Origin: Desulfocapsa sp.
Lineage (GTDB): Bacteria > Desulfobacterota > Desulfobulbia > Desulfobulbales > Desulfocapsaceae
Assembly: GCA_029935135.1 (NCBI GenBank)
Contig: JAOZKX010000120.1
Location: 1 to 6,687, forward strand
Direction of reading: 5' to 3'
DNA: 6,687 bases
This document shows, piece after piece, positions 1 through 6,218 of this stretch (the first letter of the stretch is position 1; each line of letters begins with the position of its first letter). Under the pieces are notes generated by a model that saw nothing but the letters and a program-made list of their open reading frames with translations, did no database searches and was not told where the DNA came from. The position numbers and the translations under genes were made by a program.

Positions 1-71
1 CCGGAAAAGTGAAAGGTGTTTTCTAGGACAGGAGAATTCTTCGCCAAGAGCGAATTGTAGCATATAACACT

Positions 72-97
72 CCTGTCAGTTGTCAGGGGGTGACAGG
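72..97. repeat. 7-bp inverted repeat just upstream of the terminator
   Basis: Arms CCTGTCA (72-78) and TGACAGG (91-97) are perfectly complementary with a 12-base loop containing a second TGTCAG copy (81-86). Probably an additional hairpin in the 3' untranslated region of the upstream transcript. No T tract follows it, so it is not a separate terminator. A chance origin cannot be excluded. Confidence 0.35.
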
Positions 98-99
98 TG

Positions 100-145
100 A
101 CGGGTTAAGAAAAGAACTACTTTTCTTAACCCGTTTGTTTTTTTT
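100..145 (+). terminator. Intrinsic (rho-independent) terminator of an upstream + strand transcript
   Basis: A perfect 15-bp inverted repeat (arms 100-114 and 120-134, outer pair A100-T134, loop 115-119) is followed directly by a T-rich run (134-145, interrupted only by G137). No T tract follows the hairpin on the opposite strand, so it acts on + strand transcription. It probably ends a gene whose 3' end lies at or left of the window start and insulates the ATPase gene downstream. Confidence 0.87.
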
Positions 146-163
146 GGAAAAAGCTTGTATAGT
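135..163 (+). promoter_or_regulatory. Weak sigma-70-like promoter candidate for the ATPase operon
   Basis: TATAGT (158-163, five of six matches to the -10 consensus) lies 17 bases after TTGTTT (135-140, three of six matches to -35), which is inside the terminator T tract. Other weak -10-like hexamers occur at 179-184 (TATACC) and 202-207 (GATAAT). The region is AT-rich, so such matches are expected by chance. No convincing sigma-54 -24/-12 element was seen. The promoter must lie between 146 and 320 if the terminator is effective, but its exact site is uncertain. Confidence 0.22.
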
Positions 164-240
164 TACCATAGATTGGATTATACCCATTTATAGAAGTGAC
201 TGATAATGACTTTGGTGTCTCTGAAATTCTGGATTTTTTC

Positions 241-305
241 TAGAAATAATTTCATAAGGATACTTTCACCGGCTTATTTCCCGTTTAACGGGAGTATTAT
301 TTCTA
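241..305 (+). promoter_or_regulatory. Long-range inverted repeat in the leader of the ATPase gene
   Basis: TAGAAATAAT (241-250) is the exact reverse complement of ATTATTTCTA (296-305), enclosing 45 bases and ending 15 bases before the ATG at 321. Inside the loop is CCCGTT-T-AACGGG (280-292), a second perfect inverted repeat with one central base. In RNA this could form a leader structure close to the start codon; in DNA the inner palindrome could be an operator. The outer arms are AT-rich and weak. It does not match any riboswitch class I recognise, including GEMM c-di-GMP riboswitches. Confidence 0.35.
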
Positions 306-320
306 AAAGACCTGATTGAT

Positions 321-2555
321 ATGGCAGTAAAGCAGAAAAAAAAAGCAGGACATCAGAAAAGCTCTTTAAAAGCGACGGTTAAAGATCGATCAGGGGCAGG
401 AAAGGTCAAGGTCGGAGAACTGTTAAGTAAGGCTGGCTATATTACCCCCGCCCAGCTGGCCAACGCCAAAAAAGATTTGAAAAAGAATGGCGGTCGAATA
501 GGAGCTGTCCTTCGTCAAAATGATTACATAGATGGGGACACCATCTATAATTTCCTTTCCCGTCAGCATAATTTCACCCCTGTTTTAATCACCAAAGAAC
601 CCCCGAGTAAAGAAGTTCTTCCCCTTATGCCGTACGAGTTGGCCAAGGAGTATATGGCCTTTCCTTTACGCCTTGCTGGGAATACTCTGCAAATCACCAT
701 GGCAGAACCCACAGATACAGAGGCTGTGGAAAAACTTCAGGAACTGCTTGGCAAAGATCTGTCTGTTTGTGTGTCGATGGAAAAAGATCTGGTTGATGCC
801 TTTAAGAAGTATTACGGCATTGACGACGCGGAGGCCAAGAGTTTTTTTACGGCCTCAGGGGAAGATGTTGAAGAAGAAATGGCTATCACCGAGGTTGATG
901 ACTTTGGTTCAATAGTTGCCGATGCTGCAGATGCGTTTGAGATTGAAACCGTCGAAGAAGATGATATAGGGGATCAGTTTGCTGCAACAGATGCTCCTAT
1001 TATTAAACTGGTAAATGGTATTTTAGTCAAAGCGGTCCAGGATGGTGTCTCTGATATCCATGTTGAACCCTACGAAAAAACCATGCAGGTTCGCTATCGT
1101 AAAGATGGCTCGCTTTATAAATCCATGAACCTGCCTCTGACTATCAAGAATGCAATGGTTGCCAGATTGAAGATTCTGGCAGACCTTGATATCACTGAAC
1201 GCCGGGTGCCACAGGATGGCCGTATTAAAATGCGTCTCGGCAGAAACAGGTCGGTGGATTTTCGTGTTTCCAGCCTTCCCACTCTGTTTGGTGAATCCGT
1301 TGTTCTGCGTATTTTAGACAAGGCTTCCTTAAATGTCGACTTGACCAAACTCGGCTTTGAGCAGGAAACCTTTGATGCGTTAAAGCGCTGTTTGAAGCGT
1401 CCCCAGGGATTGCTTCTGGTTACCGGCCCCACAGGTTCAGGTAAAACAGTTACGCTTTATTCCGCATTGAACTCCATGAACTCTGAGGATATTAAAATTC
1501 TCACCGCTGAAGATCCTGTGGAGTTTAACTTTAAAGGTATTAACCAGGTCAATGTTCATAGCGAAGTGGGTATGACTTTTTCCGCTGCTCTAAAGGCCTT
1601 TTTACGTCAGGATCCTGATATTATCATGGTTGGTGAGATTCGTGACATGGATACTGCGGAAATTGCCATTAAAGCGGCTATGACCGGCCATCTTGTCTTC
1701 TCCACCTTGCATACCAATGATTCCGCTGCAACTGTTGGCCGACTTATTGATATTGGTATTCCCTCTTTTATGCTTGCCTCATCGATCACAATGGTCCTTT
1801 CCCAGCGCCTGGGGCGTAGATTGTGTCAGAAATGCAAGCAGCCTGAACAGCGTGATCCCAAAGAGCTGCTCAGTATGGGCTTTAATGAAGATGAAGTTGA
1901 TTATCTTGTTACCTATGGTCCTGTTGGTTGTCCAGCGTGTAACGGACTTGGCTATAAAGGGCGTGTCGGTTTCTTTGAGCTTATGGAAGTAACTGATGAG
2001 GTAGCAAAAGCAATCAGTGCTGAAGTTCCCGAAGATCAGCTTCGTAAGGTAGCTGTCCAGGAGGGTATGATTCCCCTTCGCGGCGCCGCCCTTGAAAAGG
2101 TGCGTCAGGGGGTCACTAGTGTGGAGGAAGCGTTACGCCGGACTGTTGCTCATGAGGAAAGTCTGCCCGCCTATCTGGTGAATCCGGATCTCGAAGAGTA
2201 TGAAGATGGTGATACCATCATCCGTGAAGGCAATACGGATATTGATTTCTTTAAATTGATCAGGGGAGGCCTCTCCATTTTTAAGGGGAGTAAGAAGATT
2301 GCCGAACTCACAGAACCTGGTGAATATTTTGGCGAGATGGCAGCGTTGTCCGGTGAAGATCGAACGGCATCAGTTGTTTCCATGGGACGTTCCACCATCA
2401 AACGTTTCCCCGGTGATAAACTTGAGGAAATTATCAGGAAACATCCGGAAGTTTCAATCCATCTCTTTCGCACCATGGGTGCACGGTTACACAAGTCCAA
2501 TCAGATTCTTGTTAAGTTAGCGGGTACTGGTCCCAGTCGCAAAGCTGCTAGCTAA
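321..2555 (+). CDS. GspE/PilB-family secretion/type IV pilus assembly ATPase with N-terminal MshEN-type and C-terminal cyclic-nucleotide-binding domains
   Basis: Likely cytoplasmic hexameric ATPase that powers pilus or pseudopilus assembly at the inner membrane. Seen: a Lys-rich N-terminus; a tandem MshEN-like motif at residues 30-53 (K-V-G start) and 59-82 (R-I-G start, Q82 end), separated by exactly five residues; an acidic linker about 180-220; an N2 domain with GVSDIHVEP (242-250) and RYRKDG (258-263); Walker A GPTGSGKT (369-376); Asp box around E397-D398; Walker B DPDIIMVGEIRD (431-442) with E439; His box H457-H464; and a zinc-type tetracysteine, C502/C505 and C537/C540. After the usual family end comes a cyclic-nucleotide-binding fold (about 620-735) with phosphate-binding cassette FGEMAALSGEDRTASV containing E672 and R681. 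All motor motifs are intact. The ATG is the only good start after the in-frame stop at 255-257; no clear Shine-Dalgarno precedes it. GspE versus PilB cannot be settled because no partner genes are present. Gene 2 follows after 6 bp. Confidence 0.95.
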   Translation: MAVKQKKKAGHQKSSLKATVKDRSGAGKVKVGELLSKAGYITPAQLANAKKDLKKNGGRIGAVLRQNDYIDGDTIYNFLSRQHNFTPVLITKEPPSKEVLPLMPYELAKEYMAFPLRLAGNTLQITMAEPTDTEAVEKLQELLGKDLSVCVSMEKDLVDAFKKYYGIDDAEAKSFFTASGEDVEEEMAITEVDDFGSIVADAADAFEIETVEEDDIGDQFAATDAPIIKLVNGILVKAVQDGVSDIHVEPYEKTMQVRYRKDGSLYKSMNLPLTIKNAMVARLKILADLDITERRVPQDGRIKMRLGRNRSVDFRVSSLPTLFGESVVLRILDKASLNVDLTKLGFEQETFDALKRCLKRPQGLLLVTGPTGSGKTVTLYSALNSMNSEDIKILTAEDPVEFNFKGINQVNVHSEVGMTFSAALKAFLRQDPDIIMVGEIRDMDTAEIAIKAAMTGHLVFSTLHTNDSAATVGRLIDIGIPSFMLASSITMVLSQRLGRRLCQKCKQPEQRDPKELLSMGFNEDEVDYLVTYGPVGCPACNGLGYKGRVGFFELMEVTDEVAKAISAEVPEDQLRKVAVQEGMIPLRGAALEKVRQGVTSVEEALRRTVAHEESLPAYLVNPDLEEYEDGDTIIREGNTDIDFFKLIRGGLSIFKGSKKIAELTEPGEYFGEMAALSGEDRTASVVSMGRSTIKRFPGDKLEEIIRKHPEVSIHLFRTMGARLHKSNQILVKLAGTGPSRKAAS

Positions 2556-2560
2556 GCTTT
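2541..2560 (+). repeat. Small inverted repeat spanning the ATPase stop and the WaaE-like gene start
   Basis: AAAGCT (2541-2546) and AGCTTT (2555-2560) flank an 8-base loop that itself contains GCTAGC. The repeat covers the TAA stop (2553-2555) and ends one base before the T preceding the ATG at 2562. If formed in RNA it would cover the region where ribosomes bind for the second gene. The four Ts after the stem are too few for a good terminator. Confidence 0.3.
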
Positions 2561-2561
2561 T

Positions 2562-3353
2562 ATGAGCAAAATTTCTGCTTATATCATTGCCTATAATGAG
2601 GCATGGAAAATAAAAGATGCCATTAATTCTGTTCTTTGGGCAGATGAAATTGTGGTGGTCGATTCCCATTCCACAGATGATACCGTGATGATCGCTGAAT
2701 CCATGGGTGCACGAGTGGTGCAGGTGGATTTTCAAGGCTTTGGTGATCTTCGTAATCGGGCGATCGCTGCATGTCAGTACCAGTGGGTTTTTAGTCTTGA
2801 TTCTGATGAACGGTGCACTGCAGAAGCTCGTGATGAGATTCTGGCAACCATTGCAGATCCTGGTGAGAGTGAAGCATGGTATATTCCAAGAAGAAATTTC
2901 TTTATGGGACGCTGGATAAAGCATTCAGGATTTTATCCCGATTATCGTCAACCGCAGCTCTTTAAAAAAGGCTGTCTTGTTTTTGCTCCCGACATGGTTC
3001 ACGAAGCATACACCGTAGAGTCGTCCGTTCCTGCTGCCTATTTAAAGAGTGCAATATGGCAGATCCCTTTTAAGAATCTGGAAGAAGTTCTCCATAAAGC
3101 CAATAAGTATTCTACTCTTGGCGCTGAAAAACTGGCTGCTAACGGAAAACATGCAGGTATGCTGAAGGCCTTTGGGCGGGGATGCTGGTCTTTTTTTAAA
3201 TTATACTTTCTGAAATTGGGTATACTTGATGGCTGGGCCGGTTTTGTGATTGCCCTGGGGAACTTTGAAGGAACCTTTTTTAGATATGCAAAACTCCATG
3301 AGTTGAAATCTGCCTGGGCGGCGCCATCTTCCCCACCCCTTAAGCGGAGTTGA
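2562..3353 (+). CDS. Glycosyltransferase family 2, WaaE/KdtX-like LPS core glycosyltransferase
   Basis: Probable inverting GT-A sugar transferase of LPS core synthesis, acting at the cytoplasmic face of the inner membrane. Characterised WaaE adds beta-1,4-glucose to the first core heptose; the exact sugar here is inferred. Seen: IIAYNE near the N-terminus (8-13), nucleotide-binding VVVDSHSTDDT (31-41), metal-binding D80-S-D82 followed by E83-R84, the family block FFMGRWIKHSGFYPD (113-127), VHEA (146-149), and a C-terminal amphipathic/hydrophobic stretch (about 211-245, with LDGWAGF) that in WaaE relatives probably aids membrane association. The 263-residue length is normal for the family. The start is 6 bp after the ATPase stop, so co-transcription is likely. 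A later Met would remove the nucleotide-binding core. No clear Shine-Dalgarno is visible; a 6-bp inverted repeat covers the junction. The 3' end overlaps the convergent neighbour by 14 bp. Confidence 0.93.
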   Translation: MSKISAYIIAYNEAWKIKDAINSVLWADEIVVVDSHSTDDTVMIAESMGARVVQVDFQGFGDLRNRAIAACQYQWVFSLDSDERCTAEARDEILATIADPGESEAWYIPRRNFFMGRWIKHSGFYPDYRQPQLFKKGCLVFAPDMVHEAYTVESSVPAAYLKSAIWQIPFKNLEEVLHKANKYSTLGAEKLAANGKHAGMLKAFGRGCWSFFKLYFLKLGILDGWAGFVIALGNFEGTFFRYAKLHELKSAWAAPSSPPLKRS

Positions 3354-4152
3354 TGTTTCTTTTGTGAAGAGATAAACCATTCTCGCACCAGTTCAGCCTG
3401 TTATCCGTCGTGTTTGCCAGGATGCTGTCATTCTCTTCTAAGTGTTGACGTGAGTTGAGCGGGTGGAATAGATGATAGGCAACAGCCTTGAATTTAAGGT
3501 TTTGTCTTTTTATGCCAAGGTTGAGCAGTCGTGCTGTAAATTCAGAGTCTTCACGCCCCCACCCCACAAAATCTTCATTGAATCCATTGACCTCTTCGGC
3601 ATGTTTGCGCCAGAAGGCAAAGTTACATGTTTTTATTCCAGAGAGTCGTGTACTGGAAAAACTGAATAATCGTGATAACAGGTTCGAACGGATACAATTC
3701 TTTCTGTTTTCCACCCCGGGTTCAGTCAGACAGGGACAGAGTTCCATTGTTGTGAGTGCTTTGCGGGTTGCAGAAGCGTTAAGGAGTGCTCGAGACCCTT
3801 GGATAAAGTAGTTTTCCCGGGCAGCCTGCACATGGTCTTCAATAAAGTGTTTTTCCACCACAATGTCTCCATCAATCAGAATAATATAGTCACCCTTGGC
3901 AATGGAGAGAGCTTTGTTTCTACTGCGGGAGAGACGGAAACCCTTGTTGTTCTGGTAGGAGTGAACAATGGTGACAGGGGATTTTTTTTGTAATTCCTGT
4001 ATCAACCTGCCGGTATCCCCATTAGAGCCGTCATCAGCAATAATAATCTCTGTAGGGAGATGTGTTTGCTTGAATATAGAACGAACGGAGAGTTCCAGAG
4101 CTTCTTTCCAGTTAAAGGTCGTTAGTATAAGAGATGTTTGCACAATGGACAA
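3340..4152 (-). CDS. Glycosyltransferase family 2 with galactosyltransferase-like C-terminal motif
   Basis: Probable cytoplasmic GT-A enzyme adding a hexose (acceptor and donor unknown) to LPS core or another surface glycan. Seen: N-terminal TSLILTTFNW (6-15), ADDGS (39-43) for UDP-sugar binding, metal-binding D94-G-D96, and a C-terminal block NGFNEDFVGWGREDSEF (189-205) with the GWG-x-ED signature shared with the Glyco_transf_7C (beta-1,4-galactosyltransferase-like) region, then H227. The 270-residue length is complete for this two-part family. The start shown is TTG at 4152, 14 bp after the preceding heptosyltransferase stop. A GTG at 4143 (three codons in) is equally plausible, and neither has a Shine-Dalgarno. 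Last gene of the - strand cluster; its stop lies inside the 3' end of the convergent WaaE-like gene. Confidence 0.92.
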   Translation of the reverse strand: MSIVQTSLILTTFNWKEALELSVRSIFKQTHLPTEIIIADDGSNGDTGRLIQELQKKSPVTIVHSYQNNKGFRLSRSRNKALSIAKGDYIILIDGDIVVEKHFIEDHVQAARENYFIQGSRALLNASATRKALTTMELCPCLTEPGVENRKNCIRSNLLSRLFSFSSTRLSGIKTCNFAFWRKHAEEVNGFNEDFVGWGREDSEFTARLLNLGIKRQNLKFKAVAYHLFHPLNSRQHLEENDSILANTTDNRLNWCENGLSLHKRNINSA

Positions 4153-4166
4153 AGGGGGGTGGATTA

Positions 4167-5198
4167 TTAATGGAGGAGATGCTTGTTTACAGTGTCGAGG
4201 ACTTTCTCCACAGTCAGTTCATTCATACAGCGCCAGTTATGTTGAGTACAGGGTTTGCGGGCATAGCACGGGCTACAGGAGAGTTCTTCCTGGAGTATGG
4301 TATGATTACTGCCATATGGTCCCGTTCGTATCGGGTTTGCCGGTCCAAACAGGGCGAAAACTGGAATATTTAATGCTGCAGCAATGTGCATGGGGCCCGT
4401 ATCATTGCAGATAAAATAGTTGCTTTTTTGAATGAGAGCAACCAATTCTTTCAAATTTGTTTTTCCCGCAAGATTGATTGCCTGGCCCTTACTGTTTTTC
4501 ACCACTTCTGCAGCAATATGCCCATCGGCATCACTGGCAATGACCAGAGACGGAATTGATAGGTTTGCTGCCAGGTGACCAAATCGTTCTGCGGGCCATC
4601 GATTTGCCTCTTTACCAGCCGATGGTGCCAGTATACCGAATTCTTTGGGAAGGGTGTTGAGAAGGTCTTTGATATCAGGAAGTGGTGGGAACGGGTATTC
4701 GATCTGGCTGATATCGCAATCCATCAACTGAGCAAGTTTCAGATAGCGGTCAATGGCATGAATCTGTTCTCCGCCCTTAATTTTATGGGTATAAAAAAAC
4801 GGACTGCCTTCATCCGAATCAGAAAACCCCAGTCTGTATCTTGCCTTTGCTGCCCAGCTGATGAGACCAGAGCGCAGGAGTCCGGAGAGGTCTATGGAGA
4901 TATCAAAGTTTTCGTTTTTCAGCCCCTTTCTAAAACTGTTTATTTCTGGAAGGATCCGCCGGATGTTTCTAATCTTTTTCCAGCCATTTTTGTCCATAAT
5001 CCACAACTTGTTGATAAGGGGATGGTCTTCAAGAAAAGTGTGGAGTCCTTTGGCAACAACCCAGTGGATCTCCGCATCTGGATATCGTTTCCTAACTACT
5101 GCCAAAAAAGGCAGGCTGTGAACAATATCGCCCCAGGCACTGGGTTTAATGATAAGGATTTTTTTGATCTGTTGTGAAAAAGAGATGGGTTTTATCAT
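4167..5198 (-). CDS. Glycosyltransferase family 9 heptosyltransferase, WaaC-like (LPS heptosyltransferase I type)
   Basis: Likely transfers L-glycero-D-manno-heptose from ADP-heptose to the Kdo region of lipid A-Kdo in the cytoplasm. Seen: a GT-B fold with N-terminal KKILIIKPSAWGDIVHSLP (12-30), where D24 aligns with the catalytic Asp of WaaC; IDLSGLLRSG (102-111); HAIDRYLKL (147-155); the second-domain PSAGKEANRWP (192-202); the ADP-heptose-binding DTGPMHIAAAL (266-276); FGPANPIRTGPYG (284-296), typical of heptosyltransferases; and a C-terminal cysteine set C308, C311, C317, C324 common in this family. Length 343 is normal. About ten extra residues precede the usual N-terminus, so the true start could be slightly later, but no other Met is suitably placed. 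It starts 6 bp after the upstream gene stop and ends 14 bp before the next start, so it is operonic. No Shine-Dalgarno is visible. WaaC rather than WaaF or WaaQ is judged from the N-terminal half and is not certain. Confidence 0.95.
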   Translation of the reverse strand: MIKPISFSQQIKKILIIKPSAWGDIVHSLPFLAVVRKRYPDAEIHWVVAKGLHTFLEDHPLINKLWIMDKNGWKKIRNIRRILPEINSFRKGLKNENFDISIDLSGLLRSGLISWAAKARYRLGFSDSDEGSPFFYTHKIKGGEQIHAIDRYLKLAQLMDCDISQIEYPFPPLPDIKDLLNTLPKEFGILAPSAGKEANRWPAERFGHLAANLSIPSLVIASDADGHIAAEVVKNSKGQAINLAGKTNLKELVALIQKSNYFICNDTGPMHIAAALNIPVFALFGPANPIRTGPYGSNHTILQEELSCSPCYARKPCTQHNWRCMNELTVEKVLDTVNKHLLH

Positions 5199-5204
5199 GG
5201 AGAG

Positions 5205-6164
5205 TCAGGGGGAGCATGTGTCAAAAACAGACTGCAGTTTTCGCAATTGTTTGTTGTAGACGTATTTTTTTAAGATGCTGTTTGGTTGTAGCTGTTCTGC
5301 CGTTTGCAATCGATTACAGGCCTTGTAGAGTGTGTTCCTTTGCTCTTGGGGAGTATTCATCCGAGTGCGATACATTTCTAATATGCGGAGATTCTTCTGC
5401 CGTGGATGATCAATTAAACTCTTCTTACCATGTTTTTTCTGAAAAAGCCTGCGATTGATTTGCAGAAGTTTTTGCGTCTGTTCGGGGAGTTTGGAAAAAG
5501 TTGCGGATCCCTGATGGTAGATGAAAATATCTTCTGTAATGATCAAATTCAGACCAGTTTTCACGGCGCGGTGACAAAAATCTGTATCCTCGTAAAATCC
5601 AAGACCAAAAGATTCATCAAGTCCTGACAACTCTTCATACACCTTCTTTTGCATGGCCACACAAAAAAAACCGAGTTCATCGGTAGAAAAAGAAAAATCG
5701 TTGGAATGGCTGCACCAGGAAACGCCTTCAGCCAGTATCATCTCTATATCACGACTGTTTGTGCAAATCCTCTGTTCGTTGCCATTCTCATTGGTCATGG
5801 GGCCAAGCATGTGCCAGTCGTTGTGAAGGGTAAGAAGTTCTGCAAACTGAGCGACTGCTCCGTTAGGGACAAGAGTGTCATTGTTTAAGAGGATAATGAG
5901 ATCTGAGATTGCCATTGCCACACCATCATTATTCCCTCCGGCATATCCACGATTTACTGTGTTGAATTGAATCTTGATTCGAGAATCTGTTGTCGCGAGT
6001 TGCTGAAGATTCTCACGGGTATAATCGTCGGAAGCGTTATCCACAATAATGATTTCAAACTCCGTCCTGTCCAGAAGCAGACTTTGCAGGCAGGGGGCGG
6101 TGGCGTTGTCATAGTTATTGTAACTGACAATGATTATGCTGATAAGGGGATTGTTTGATTTCAT
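5205..6164 (-). CDS. Glycosyltransferase family 2 (COG1216, rhamnosyltransferase-like)
   Basis: Probable cytoplasmic GT-A transferase extending LPS core or O-antigen; the sugar is not predictable from sequence. Seen: ISIIIVSYNN (8-17), VDNAS (41-45), the glycine-rich NRGYAGGNNDG (71-81) typical of COG1216 enzymes, metal-binding LLNNDT (92-97), GPMTNENGN (121-129), and an acceptor/catalytic block GLDESFGLGFYEDTDFCHR (181-199) with E192-D193, then IYHQGSATF (215-223). The last about 90 residues are a basic, Gln-rich, probably helical tail without a recognised motif. Length 319 is typical. The ATG at 6164 lies 54 bp after the preceding gene's stop. That gap shows no convincing Shine-Dalgarno or promoter, so transcription from the upstream gene is likely. 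The stop is 6 bp before the heptosyltransferase start. Confidence 0.93.
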   Translation of the reverse strand: MKSNNPLISIIIVSYNNYDNATAPCLQSLLLDRTEFEIIIVDNASDDYTRENLQQLATTDSRIKIQFNTVNRGYAGGNNDGVAMAISDLIILLNNDTLVPNGAVAQFAELLTLHNDWHMLGPMTNENGNEQRICTNSRDIEMILAEGVSWCSHSNDFSFSTDELGFFCVAMQKKVYEELSGLDESFGLGFYEDTDFCHRAVKTGLNLIITEDIFIYHQGSATFSKLPEQTQKLLQINRRLFQKKHGKKSLIDHPRQKNLRILEMYRTRMNTPQEQRNTLYKACNRLQTAEQLQPNSILKKYVYNKQLRKLQSVFDTCSP

Positions 6165-6218
6165 ACGATTGTGTTCAGCAATTGAACTTTCTGCAGGGAA
6201 GCACAGCCTTTTGCTGTC

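Noticed and set aside
3..67. The 3' end of an upstream + strand gene (stops at 24-26 or 65-67 in two frames)
   Set aside because: The terminator implies an upstream transcript, but 7 or 21 visible codons are too few to choose a frame or identify a product.
181..305. A riboswitch (for example c-di-GMP GEMM) upstream of the ATPase gene
   Set aside because: None of the conserved GEMM core bases or stem order could be found; only simple inverted repeats are present.
2517..2924. A 135-codon - strand frame antisense to the WaaE-like gene
   Set aside because: No motif, and the + strand frame has a clear family 2 glycosyltransferase pattern.
3968..4414. A 148-codon + strand open frame crossing the junction of two - strand genes
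   Set aside because: Low-complexity translation without domain features; it overlaps two well-supported glycosyltransferase genes on the other strand.
4575..5177. A 200-codon open frame on the + strand antisense to the heptosyltransferase
   Set aside because: Its product has no recognisable motif, whereas the - strand frame carries all the GT9 heptosyltransferase signatures across the same bases.
6203..6217. A 5-bp inverted repeat (ACAGC/GCTGT) between two - strand genes
   Set aside because: The stem is short and no T tract follows it on the - strand, so it cannot be called a terminator or operator.
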